NCBI GenBank assembly: GCA_045636385.1
Contig: JAZTXK010000044.1
Location: 28,823 to 92,822, forward strand
Origin: CAG-390 sp045636385
Lineage (GTDB): Bacteria; Bacillota; Clostridia; Oscillospirales; CAG-272
Length of the DNA: 64,000 nucleotides
Reading direction: 5' to 3'
Within the stretch, counting starts at the first letter, position 1. Each line of letters begins with the position of its first letter. The translations under genes and the position numbers were made by a program. Shown one piece after another: positions 49,796 to 57,852 of the stretch. The notes beneath the pieces were generated by a model. That model ran no database searches and was not told where the DNA came from. It worked only from the letters and a program-made list of their open reading frames with translations.

Positions 49796-50767
49796 TTAAT
49801 CAAGTGTTATCAGCTCTTTGACGTTTGCGATGTCGCTCTGTTTGACGCTTATTGAAAAACTTTGGTATTTCATATCTGCAGTTCCGCCGCCTCCGGGCTC
49901 TACTGTTTTTACAACAACGTAAGCCTTATCTCCCGAGGTATATACGTTATTGACGCTCAGTTTTATTGATCCTGAGCCGCGTGTGATTATCCTTGTGACG
50001 ATCAGTGCATTCTCGGCAAAGAAGGCGTTGTCATAGAGATCTCTTTGTTTTTCAAGCAATTCCAAGTGATAATCGGTGTTATAACTGCTCTTCATCCGGT
50101 CAATATACCGATCGTATTCTTCCTTTGATCTGAATATAAGATCTGTGCTGTCCTGGGAAACGAGGATGGGCGAGAGCGCGGTGTATTCTATTGTCGCGGC
50201 ATCCTTGCAATGATATTCGATATTCGGGATATAAGCGAGGTTAAAGCCGCCCTCTACGCCTACGCTCAGCGTTTCAATCAAAGGATCTGCGTTTTTGATC
50301 TCTTCCATTTTATCGTAGAGTCCTTGCGTAAAATCCTCCATAGCAAACTTGAGCATTATCATTTTGATGGAGCTCAGCGGATTGATAACAGCATGAGGGA
50401 AGAGATTTTTCATATTGTGTTTTGCTATGAGGGAATCTGCGATATTTTTCTCTTTCAATGTGTAATAGCAGACGACAAATGGCTCGTCATCCGGTTCGTT
50501 AAAAAACAGTTTGTCGGGGTACTCCTTCCTTTTTTGATCGAGATAATTCTCTATTGATTTTTCCCAATCGAGGATAAACTGAGCAACGTCGATAGGTTCG
50601 TTATCTGTTTGTTGTGCGGTGTCGGGGATAAACTGAGTAGTTTCGGGAGTTTCATGGCGTGTTGGCTCATCGGTATGCTCCGCGGTTTCATCCGCGGTGC
50701 TGTCGTTGCAAGAAATGCAAGATAAGACGGTGAATATACACAAAAATAATAAAAACAGCCTTTTCAT
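49796..50767 (-). CDS. Lipoprotein with PrcB-like C-terminal domain
   Basis: A 323-residue lipoprotein: signal MKRLFLLFLCIFTVLSCISC with lipobox, then a Thr/Glu-rich linker to about 60. The middle (about 65-200) is helical and unfamiliar. The C-terminus (FFAENALIVTRIITRGSG, IKLSVNNVYTSGDKAYVVVK) resembles PrcB C-terminal domains, which accompany subtilisin-like proteases or act as protein-binding folds; this match is by eye. It lies 44 bases after the third MBL lipoprotein gene with no promoter visible, so it is probably the operon's last gene. TACCTCC-type ribosome site (GGAGG) precedes the ATG. Confidence 0.7.
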   Translation of the reverse strand: MKRLFLLFLCIFTVLSCISCNDSTADETAEHTDEPTRHETPETTQFIPDTAQQTDNEPIDVAQFILDWEKSIENYLDQKRKEYPDKLFFNEPDDEPFVVCYYTLKEKNIADSLIAKHNMKNLFPHAVINPLSSIKMIMLKFAMEDFTQGLYDKMEEIKNADPLIETLSVGVEGGFNLAYIPNIEYHCKDAATIEYTALSPILVSQDSTDLIFRSKEEYDRYIDRMKSSYNTDYHLELLEKQRDLYDNAFFAENALIVTRIITRGSGSIKLSVNNVYTSGDKAYVVVKTVEPGGGGTADMKYQSFSISVKQSDIANVKELITLD

Positions 50768-50811
50768 ATTTACCTCCGATTTTTGATGATTGATGTTGTT
50801 GTTCGCTGTAA

Positions 50812-52671
50812 TTACGGCTCAACGATATTATTGGTGATCGCCGTGCCAAGCGTATAGGGCAGCGGGAGCGTTACCGTATTGCCCTGCCAGCCGGCTACGT
50901 AGAGCTCGGCGTAGTTGGGGTTCTTGCCCTCGAGGAGGACGTGGTTGTATGTGTTGGCTTTAACGGTGGGGAAATAGTTTGCTCCGACGGGCCAGAGGAT
51001 TACCGAGGGCTTCATCAGCGAGTATGCGGACTGTGTTCCGCTGTTCGAGCCGCCTGTGCCGCCGCCGTGGTGCGCTACCTGAAGGATGTCGCACTTGAGC
51101 TCGGTCTTATACAAATTGTTGCAGATGTTGAAAGCGTGGCCTGTTGCGTCGCCCGTGATGATCGCGGTGGTCGATTTGCCCGACGCATCGGTAGTTATCG
51201 AGCGGAAGACGATCGAGGAGGTGTTGAATGCGTTTGCAACTGTGGGAAGGTAAGCGTCGAGGGTGTAGAGGATCTCGAACGCGGTGTCGCCGAACCACCA
51301 GACCTGTCCGATGTGGGGAACGACGTAGTCAACGCCGATTTCGCGCGCAACGCTTACGGTCTTGTTATAATTGACATATTTGCCGGTTGCGAAGCTCGAG
51401 GTAGTATTCTGCGCGGTATTGAATGCCGCTTCGGGCCAGAAGTTGCACATAATGCGCTCGAAATTGAATTTCGTGAACTGTCTGTACTCGTTCATCAGCG
51501 TGCCGAAGTGGTCGGTGTGGGGGTGCGAGATGATCCAAGCCGCGATGGTGATGTCTTTGTCGGTCTTGGCGTAGTCCTTCGACTGCTCGCGGAGTGCTTT
51601 GATTATATTGTTAGCGTAGATGCCGGAATTTCCGTGGTGTCCGCCGTCAACGATGACGAAGCTTCCGTCCGAGAGGCGGTAGATGATGCACATACCGTTC
51701 TGCTGATATTCGCCGCTGTAAATGCCCTCGACGCCGATCATAGATATCTGCGAGGTGGTTACGGGCGCGGCATCGCTCTTCTTGGTGGGGAGAGTTTTCT
51801 CCGCGAAGGGCTCGATGATAACTCGTACTTCCTTGAGGCTGTTGTAGTAGCCTGCGTTAACGGTGTATTTTTCGGTGTAGAGAACGGCAAACTGGCTGCC
51901 GACTATTTCGTTTGTGGAATACGTCTGATAGCCGATATCCGCAAGCTTTTTAAGGTAAGTGCTGTATTCATCGGGGGTCGTGTCCTTGATGATAACGCCG
52001 TAAGTGCCGTCGCCCATATCGGTGACGGAGGAGAACTTACCGCCCTCGTATGTGGGCAAGCTTGCCGTCATAGCATCGTTCTGCTTGACGAAATCGAGCT
52101 CCTCTGCGGGGATGGCAAGTGTCTTGGTGCCGTCAGCCTCGTCGGTAACCGACTTGCGGATAATTGCGATAAGATCGTTCATCGCCTTGGTGTAGCCCAT
52201 ATCGGTGTAGGAGAAGACTACGATTTTGTTGCCGACCGCCTTGACGGTGTATTCACCGTAGGTGAGATCCTTTGTAGCCTCAGCGGTTTCGGGATAATTG
52301 GTGTTGCCGAAAAGGATCTCGAGGGTCGAGCTATCGTGGCTTGCGCCGTCCTTTATCCAGTCGTCGCCGAGCTCGGGGGAAACGCCCGTGACGTTGTTTA
52401 TGATCTTTCTGATCTCGATAGCAGTCTTGACGGGCATATCGTCGGTCTTGAGGTTCGAGGGACGGACGATCTTTACGTTTGCAACTCCGCCCGAGACGAG
52501 AGTGTAAGTTGTCGGTGCAGAGGGAACGGACTCGGTTTCGGGTGCTTCGATTCCGTCAATGACCGCGGCGGTCGTTTCGTCCGCGTTTTCGTCGGGAGTG
52601 CATCCCACGAAGACGGAGAGGGTAAGCACAAGCGCAAAGAGGAGCGCAAGAAGCTTCAGATTGAATTTCAT
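50812..52671 (-). CDS. Metallo-beta-lactamase-fold lipoprotein, paralog 3
   Basis: A 619-residue lipoprotein. Signal with lipobox VGC (C24), short linker, then the shared module at about 56-170 (TYTLVSGGVANVKIVRPSNL, LEILFGNTNYPETAEA, AVGNKIVVFSYTDMGY). A second beta domain spans about 200-300. The MBL domain has H383, H385, D387, H388 in SHPHTDHFG, D508 in ITGDATGHA and H534-H535 in QVAHHGGGTGG, as in ComEC-like MBL proteins that act on phosphodiesters or nucleic acids. The C-terminus ends GWQGNTVTLPLPYTLGTA. The ATG at 52671 has AAGGAA seven bases upstream. It follows paralog 2 by 32 bases. Confidence 0.87.
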   Translation of the reverse strand: MKFNLKLLALLFALVLTLSVFVGCTPDENADETTAAVIDGIEAPETESVPSAPTTYTLVSGGVANVKIVRPSNLKTDDMPVKTAIEIRKIINNVTGVSPELGDDWIKDGASHDSSTLEILFGNTNYPETAEATKDLTYGEYTVKAVGNKIVVFSYTDMGYTKAMNDLIAIIRKSVTDEADGTKTLAIPAEELDFVKQNDAMTASLPTYEGGKFSSVTDMGDGTYGVIIKDTTPDEYSTYLKKLADIGYQTYSTNEIVGSQFAVLYTEKYTVNAGYYNSLKEVRVIIEPFAEKTLPTKKSDAAPVTTSQISMIGVEGIYSGEYQQNGMCIIYRLSDGSFVIVDGGHHGNSGIYANNIIKALREQSKDYAKTDKDITIAAWIISHPHTDHFGTLMNEYRQFTKFNFERIMCNFWPEAAFNTAQNTTSSFATGKYVNYNKTVSVAREIGVDYVVPHIGQVWWFGDTAFEILYTLDAYLPTVANAFNTSSIVFRSITTDASGKSTTAIITGDATGHAFNICNNLYKTELKCDILQVAHHGGGTGGSNSGTQSAYSLMKPSVILWPVGANYFPTVKANTYNHVLLEGKNPNYAELYVAGWQGNTVTLPLPYTLGTAITNNIVEP

Positions 52672-52703
52672 ATTATTTTTCCTTTCTGAAAATGGATTTT
52701 TGA

Positions 52704-54557
52704 TCAAGGTTCAAGAACGACCTTTTTCTCCGCCGTTCCGAGTGTGTAGGGGAGCGAGATCGTTACGCTGTTGCCCTGCCAGCCCGCAACGTAGAGCTCG
52801 GCGAAGTTGGGGTTTCTTGAGTCGTAGAGAACGTCGTTGTAGGTGTAGGTCTTGACCGTCGAGAAATGCTTATCTCCGACAGGCCAGAAGAGGACGGAGG
52901 GACTCATAAGCTCGTATGCCTTCTGTGTACCGCCGCTGTTACCGCTTGTTATCGAGCCGTGGTGCGCGAGCTGAACGACGTCGGATTTGAGTGCCTTGCC
53001 GAAGGTGTCGGCTATGATCTGCATCGTGTAGCCCGTCGCGTCGCCCGTGACCATAACGGTGTAATCCTTACCCGCGGCGTCGGTGGTTACGGTTCGGAAA
53101 ATGAGGGACGAGGTATTGAAGGTCGGGGTAGTGCGGGGAAGGAAGGATTCGAGCGTGTAAAGGAATTCAAACCTCGTTCCGCCGATCCACCAGACCTGAC
53201 CGACGTGGGGAACTATGTATTCCGCACCGAGCTTTTCGGCAATCGTGGGCGTTTGCGAATAGGTGGTGTATTTGCCGGGAGCGAACGTGTCCTTCGCGGC
53301 CTTGAAGGATTCAAAGGTTGCCTCGTCCCAGAAGTTAGCGAATACGCGCTCGACCTTGAACTTGGTAAACTGAGTATATGCCTTGACGAACGTGCCGAAG
53401 TGGTCGCTGTGCGGGTGAGTGATTATCCACGCGGCGATGCGGATATCTGCGTCGGATTTCGCGTAGTTCTTCGACTGCTCGCGCAGGGTGTTTATAATGT
53501 CGGTCGCCGATACAGTCGCGTCCTCCGAATGACCGCCGTCGACGATGACGAAGCTTCCGTCCGCGAGGCGGTAGATGAGGCAGAGGCCGTTGTTCTGATA
53601 CTCCGCGCCGATGAGGTTGTCAAGACCGATCATCGTAAGCAGGGGCGTGGTTACAGCTTTAACGTCGGTTTTCGCGAGAGGCAGAGTGTTTTCGCTGAAG
53701 GGCTCGATGACGATACGCACCTCTTCCTCGTTCTTATAAAATCCCGCGTTGACCGTGTATTTGTCGGTGTAAAGAGTGGAGAAAAGATTTCCCGCGAGTT
53801 CATTTGAACAATGAGTTTTGTAGCCGCCGTCCGCAAGCGCGGTAAGGTAGGACTTGTATTCGCTCTCGGCAGTTTCGCCGATGACGATGCAGTAGCATCC
53901 GTCACCCGCGTTTGAAACGGTGATGATCTTTCCGCCCGCGTAGAGAGGGAGAGAAGCAGTCATTTTCTCGACGGTGCCGACGATATTGAGCTTTTCGGCT
54001 TCGAGCGTGAGCGATTTCTGACCGCCCTCGTCAGTGATACTGCCGCGGAGCAGAGAAGTGAACTTTGCCAGCGCTTCCGCATATCCGACGTCGGTATAGG
54101 AGAATACGACGATCTTGTTTCCGACCGCGCGGATGGCGTAGTCGCCGTAGCCGATCGAAGCCATTACCTCGTGGCTTTCGGGGTGAGTGGTCGGACCGAC
54201 GAGGATCTCGAAGGTTTCCGCATTATGCTCCGCGCCCGCTGCGATCCAGTCGTCGCCGAGCTTGAGGGAGACGTCGGTGCGCTCCTTGATGAACTTTCTG
54301 ATCTCGACCGCTGTGGTGACCGCGATATGAGTCGAATCAAACTCCTCGGGACGGACTATCGAGAAAAGTCCTTCCTTGCCCGAGACGATATTGTACTCGC
54401 TCGGTGCGGGGGCTTCAGTCTCGGGTGTGGTTTCGGGAACCGTTTCGATGACCTCGGGCGCTGTTGTTTCGGCCTCGCCGCCACAGCTCATCAAATAGCA
54501 TGACAAGGTCAGCATCAGCGACAAGAATATCAGAATAATCTTTATATTGCTTTTCAT
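52704..54557 (-). CDS. Metallo-beta-lactamase-fold lipoprotein, paralog 2
   Basis: A 617-residue lipoprotein with the same architecture as its neighbours: lipobox LMSC, Thr/Glu/Pro linker, shared module (EYNIVSGKEGLFSIVRPEEF, FEILVGPTTHPESHEVMAS, AVGNKIVVFSYTDVGY), then the MBL domain (THPHSDHFG, VTGDATGYT, QLAHHGSITSGNSGG). One difference is that the Gly-rich loop after AHHG is rearranged. The ATG at 54557 has AAGGAG eight bases upstream; a longer in-frame start would include the -10 box and is rejected. It has its own promoter and is cotranscribed with paralog 3. Confidence 0.87.
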   Translation of the reverse strand: MKSNIKIILIFLSLMLTLSCYLMSCGGEAETTAPEVIETVPETTPETEAPAPSEYNIVSGKEGLFSIVRPEEFDSTHIAVTTAVEIRKFIKERTDVSLKLGDDWIAAGAEHNAETFEILVGPTTHPESHEVMASIGYGDYAIRAVGNKIVVFSYTDVGYAEALAKFTSLLRGSITDEGGQKSLTLEAEKLNIVGTVEKMTASLPLYAGGKIITVSNAGDGCYCIVIGETAESEYKSYLTALADGGYKTHCSNELAGNLFSTLYTDKYTVNAGFYKNEEEVRIVIEPFSENTLPLAKTDVKAVTTPLLTMIGLDNLIGAEYQNNGLCLIYRLADGSFVIVDGGHSEDATVSATDIINTLREQSKNYAKSDADIRIAAWIITHPHSDHFGTFVKAYTQFTKFKVERVFANFWDEATFESFKAAKDTFAPGKYTTYSQTPTIAEKLGAEYIVPHVGQVWWIGGTRFEFLYTLESFLPRTTPTFNTSSLIFRTVTTDAAGKDYTVMVTGDATGYTMQIIADTFGKALKSDVVQLAHHGSITSGNSGGTQKAYELMSPSVLFWPVGDKHFSTVKTYTYNDVLYDSRNPNFAELYVAGWQGNSVTISLPYTLGTAEKKVVLEP

Positions 54558-54591
54558 CTTATTCTCCTTGAATAAAAGCATACACATATTT

Positions 54592-54620
54592 ATTTTACCA
54601 CAAAAATGAAAAAAGGTCAA
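54592..54620 (-). promoter_or_regulatory. sigma-A promoter of MBL paralogs 2 and 3
   Basis: TTGACC (54615-54620) and TAAAAT (54592-54597) on the minus strand, 17-base spacer, TGG extended -10. It begins immediately after the terminator of paralog 1. Confidence 0.8.
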
Positions 54621-54621
54621 T

Positions 54622-54661
54622 AAAAAAGTTCTTCTTCGGGGTGCTGAAGAAGAACTTTTTT
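54622..54661 (-). terminator. Terminator between MBL paralogs 1 and 2
   Basis: A 16-bp perfect stem, AAAAAAGTTCTTCTTC with GAAGAAGAACTTTTTT, loop of eight bases. It has T runs on both strands. Confidence 0.88.
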
Positions 54662-54741
54662 ATTTTTATTGAAATTTGCCCGCAGCAAATTTCTTCCTTA
54701 ACTTCGCCGCAGGCGAAATGTCACTGCGAGAGCAGGGTGCC

Positions 54742-56607
54742 TCAGGGCTCAAGAACCTCGTTAAGTATTGCGGTGCCGAGAGTGTAGGGAAGCGGAAGTG
54801 TTACCGCGTTGCCCTGCCAGCCCGAAATGTAGAGCTCCTCGTAGTTGGGATTTCTATGGCTCGTAAGTACCTGATTGTATGCCTTTTTTGCTTTGTCGGC
54901 GTAATTGTGAGTGCCCGCCGGCCAAAGGATAACGTAGGGCCTCATATTGGCATAGGCTGTGGAGGTATGTGTGTCGGCGCCGCCGGTTCCCGCGCCGTGA
55001 TGCGCGACCTGAACGACGTCGGATGCCATTGACTTGCCGTACATTTTGTTGCAGATCTCAAATGCGTGTGCGGTTGCGTCGCCGGTGACCATTACCGTGG
55101 TCGACTTGCCCGAAGCATCGGTCGTAGTCGTGCGGATGACGAGCGAGCAGGTGTTGAAGCCGGTAGCGACGTTCGGCAGATAGCTTTCGATGGTGTAGAG
55201 GATCTCAAATGCTGTGTCGCCGTACCAGAATACCTGACCGACGTGGGGATTGATGAAGTCGGCGCCGATCTCCGCCGCTATGTCGCGGGATTTGAGGTAT
55301 CCTTTCCAGGTGCCCGAGGCAAAGCTCGCGCTTGCGTTTTTAGACTCCATAAAGTCTTCCTCGGTCCAGAAGCTGCACATAATGCTGTCAAAGGTAAAGG
55401 AGGTAAACTTCTTGTATTCCTTGAGGAACATTCCGTGGTGGTCGGTATGAGGATGAGTTATGATCCAGCAGGCGATGCGGATATCCTTGTCGGTCTTGGC
55501 GTAATCCTTTGACTGTTCGCGGAGCTCCTTGACGATCTGCGCGGCGTAGATGGCGGAGTTTTCGGCGTGGCCGCCGTCGATGACGATGAAGCTGCCGTCC
55601 GAGAGACGGTAGATTAAGCTCATTCCGTTATTCTGATAACTGCCGTTATATATTCCGTCAACGCCGAGCATGGTGATCTGTGACGTTGTGATGGGTGCGG
55701 CATCGGATTTCAGCGGTGCGAGGGTATCGTCCTCGTAGGGCTCTATGATGATGCGAGCCTCGCCGAGATTGTTGTAGTAGCCCGCATTTACCGTGAATTC
55801 CTCGGTGTAAACGGTGGCGAACAGCGAACCCGCGATATCGTTTGTCGCGTGGGTCTTGTAACCTTCCTCGGTAAGAGCGGTAAGATAATTCTTGTATTCC
55901 TCGGGTGTCGTATCCTTGATTATGATACCGAAGCATCCTTCGCTCATATCAAGTGCGGTAAATTCGGAGCCGCCGTCGTATACGGGAACGGCAGATGCCA
56001 GCTTCTCGAAGGTGAAAACGCTGTTCAGGTGCTCCGAGCTGACGGTGATATTGCTCGTACCGTCCGCGTTTTCGGCAACCGCGCTGTAAAGGAGCGACAC
56101 GAAGCGGTTGACGGCGTTCGTGTAACCCTCGTCGGCGTAGGAAAGAATGACTATCTTATTGCCAACGGCGATGATTCCGTAGTCGCCGTATCCGATATCC
56201 CCTGCCGCCTCGGCGGTTTCGGGATAAGCGGTCTGACCGATGAGTATTTCAAGGCTTTCGCTGTTGTAGCTCTCGCCGTCCTTGATGAAGTCGTCTCCGA
56301 CCTCAGCGGGGGATGTCATGAAGCGTTCGAGCCCCTTTCTGATATTGAGAGCAGCTTTTACCTCGGCGGAATCCGCGGGAAGATCTGCGGGGTAGACGAT
56401 TTTAAATAGCGCGTTACCGCCGATTACGAAATCGTATAATTTGGGTGCGGGAGCTTCGGTTTCGGGAGCTTCGGTGACGATCTGCTCTGTGGTATCGGGG
56501 GAAGCCGTGGTTTCTGCGGGAAGATCCTCCGCACAGCCATAGGCGAGGAGGGAGAGGATGCAGATAACCGAAAGCAGGATCAAAAGCTTTCTGATAGTTT
56601 TGTTCAT
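54742..56607 (-). CDS. Metallo-beta-lactamase-fold lipoprotein, paralog 1
   Basis: A 621-residue lipoprotein. Signal IRKLLILLSVICILSLLAYGC with lipobox, Thr/Glu/Pro linker, shared module (LYDFVIGGNALFKIVYPADL, LEILIGQTAYPETAEAAGD, AVGNKIVILSYADEGY), a middle beta domain, and an MBL domain with THPHTDHHG, VTGDATAHA and QVAHHGAGTGG. The C-terminal GWQGNAVTLPLPYTLGTA matches paralog 3. It is closer to paralog 3 than to paralog 2 by these motifs. AAGGAAG lies nine bases before the ATG. It is a single-gene unit with promoter and terminator. Confidence 0.88.
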   Translation of the reverse strand: MNKTIRKLLILLSVICILSLLAYGCAEDLPAETTASPDTTEQIVTEAPETEAPAPKLYDFVIGGNALFKIVYPADLPADSAEVKAALNIRKGLERFMTSPAEVGDDFIKDGESYNSESLEILIGQTAYPETAEAAGDIGYGDYGIIAVGNKIVILSYADEGYTNAVNRFVSLLYSAVAENADGTSNITVSSEHLNSVFTFEKLASAVPVYDGGSEFTALDMSEGCFGIIIKDTTPEEYKNYLTALTEEGYKTHATNDIAGSLFATVYTEEFTVNAGYYNNLGEARIIIEPYEDDTLAPLKSDAAPITTSQITMLGVDGIYNGSYQNNGMSLIYRLSDGSFIVIDGGHAENSAIYAAQIVKELREQSKDYAKTDKDIRIACWIITHPHTDHHGMFLKEYKKFTSFTFDSIMCSFWTEEDFMESKNASASFASGTWKGYLKSRDIAAEIGADFINPHVGQVFWYGDTAFEILYTIESYLPNVATGFNTCSLVIRTTTTDASGKSTTVMVTGDATAHAFEICNKMYGKSMASDVVQVAHHGAGTGGADTHTSTAYANMRPYVILWPAGTHNYADKAKKAYNQVLTSHRNPNYEELYISGWQGNAVTLPLPYTLGTAILNEVLEP

Positions 56608-56637
56608 AATAAACTTCCTTCTTGAATTGATACCGAT

Positions 56638-56666
56638 ATTTTATCACATTTGCAATTTAAAGTCAA
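56638..56666 (-). promoter_or_regulatory. sigma-A promoter of MBL paralog 1
   Basis: TTGACT (56661-56666) and TAAAAT (56638-56643) on the minus strand, 17-base spacer, TGA extended -10. Confidence 0.82.
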
Positions 56667-56695
56667 CGAATAATTAAATTTTTTTCAAAAAAGTG

Positions 56696-56724
56696 GTGAC
56701 AAGCGGAGGATTTTGTGATAAAAT
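56696..56724 (+). promoter_or_regulatory. sigma-A promoter of the GDPD-FTR-thioredoxin operon
   Basis: GTGACA (56696-56701) and TAAAAT (56719-56724), 17-base spacer, TGA extended -10. It lies 29 bases from the divergent MBL promoter. Confidence 0.72.
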
Positions 56725-56764
56725 ATAGGCAGAACAAAAATCCTAACAAAAGGAGAAATAAAAA

Positions 56765-57616
56765 ATGGCATTCAATCTTATGAAAGACGCTTCCGAGCGC
56801 ATTATCGTTGCCGCACACCGCGGCGAGTGCGGAGGTAACATCCCCTGCAACACTATGGCTGCATACGAGATCGCAGTTCGCCACGGCGCGGATATGATCG
56901 AGGTCGACCTCAACAAGTCCGCTGACGGCACTCTCTGGATCCTCCACCCCAAGATGGAGTATCGCCATCTCAACTACCTCGGCACCGAGGGTAAGGTATC
57001 CCTTCCCCAACTTACCGACGAGGAGATCCGCAAGCTCCGCTACGTTAACTACGACCGCGACTACACCCAGTTCGGTCTTTGCACCTTTGACGAGGTTCTC
57101 GACACCTTCAAGGACAGATGCTACATAAACGTCGACAAGTTCTGGGAGCATCCCAAGGAGATCTCCGACGCTATCCGCGCGCACGGAATGCTCGATCAGA
57201 TCGTCGTTAAGTCCTCCCCCAAGACCGAGATCCTCGATATCGTTGAGGAATACGCTCCCGAGGTTTACTACCTCCCGATCGTAAAGAAGGACGAGGGCAT
57301 CCACGAGGAAATGATGCGCCGCAATATCAACTACGTTGGTTGTGAGGTCGTATTCACCGATGAAAACGAGGGCGTTGGCTCTACCGCATTTATCGACAAG
57401 CTCCACGCTGATAACAAGCTCGTTTGGGCGAACGCTATCATTTATAACTACAAGGCACAGCTTGCGGCAGGTCACTCTGATGATTCCTCCTTCACCGTCT
57501 CTCCCGATTACGGATGGGGCTGGCTTGCTGACCGCGGTTACGATATCATCCAGACCGACTGGACTCTCGCTATGTGCACCTACCTCAACGAGACCGGCAA
57601 GAGATTCAAGAAGTAA
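56765..57616 (+). CDS. Cytoplasmic GDPD-family protein
   Basis: A 283-residue TIM-barrel protein of the glycerophosphodiester phosphodiesterase family, without signal peptide. VAAHRGECGGNIPCNTMAAY gives the first catalytic histidine and arginine and the metal-binding asparagine; DMIEVDLNKSADGTLW gives E-x-D. The second catalytic histidine is in WILHPKMEYR, where the usual H-D is H-P. VDKFWEHP replaces the typical E-x-K strand. These shifts suggest a substrate other than simple glycerophosphodiesters. GGAG lies nine bases before the ATG. Its TAA overlaps the next start (TAATG). Confidence 0.85.
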   Translation: MAFNLMKDASERIIVAAHRGECGGNIPCNTMAAYEIAVRHGADMIEVDLNKSADGTLWILHPKMEYRHLNYLGTEGKVSLPQLTDEEIRKLRYVNYDRDYTQFGLCTFDEVLDTFKDRCYINVDKFWEHPKEISDAIRAHGMLDQIVVKSSPKTEILDIVEEYAPEVYYLPIVKKDEGIHEEMMRRNINYVGCEVVFTDENEGVGSTAFIDKLHADNKLVWANAIIYNYKAQLAAGHSDDSSFTVSPDYGWGWLADRGYDIIQTDWTLAMCTYLNETGKRFKK

Positions 57617-57822
57617 TGCCCGCAAAGATTCAGCTTAATCCCGATGCGGAGATGGTAAAGATCGTCCGCGAGGGACTTAAACAGAGGGGCGGCTACTGCC
57701 CCTGCCGCCGTGAGCAGAGTGAGGATACCAAATGTATCTGCCGCGAGTTCCGCGAGCAGATGGAGGATCCTGAATTCGAGGGCTTCTGCCACTGTATGCT
57801 CTATTACAAGCCGAAAGGATAA
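57616..57822 (+). CDS. Ferredoxin-thioredoxin reductase catalytic-subunit-like protein
   Basis: A 68-residue protein. Six cysteines form three C-x-C pairs: C28-P-C30, C40-I-C42 and C58-H-C60. CPC, C-x-C and CHC are the signature of the ferredoxin-thioredoxin reductase beta chain, whose 4Fe-4S cluster and adjacent disulfide pass electrons from ferredoxin to thioredoxin or other disulfides. Spacing (9 and 15 residues) matches short anaerobe forms rather than plant FTR. A thioredoxin gene lies two genes downstream in the same operon. ATG at 57616 shares one base with the GDPD stop; an upstream in-frame ATG lies within the GDPD gene and is rejected. Confidence 0.87.
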   Translation: MPAKIQLNPDAEMVKIVREGLKQRGGYCPCRREQSEDTKCICREFREQMEDPEFEGFCHCMLYYKPKG

Positions 57823-57852
57823 AAACAAAATACAGGAAAGGAATCATCCGAA

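Noticed and set aside
50941..52689. A 582-residue plus-strand frame opposite MBL paralog 3; similar long frames at 33926-35386, 35284-36627 and 52866-53807
   Set aside because: All are exact antisense shadows of lipoprotein genes with signal peptides and catalytic motifs. The bias for C or G at third positions keeps the antisense frame open.
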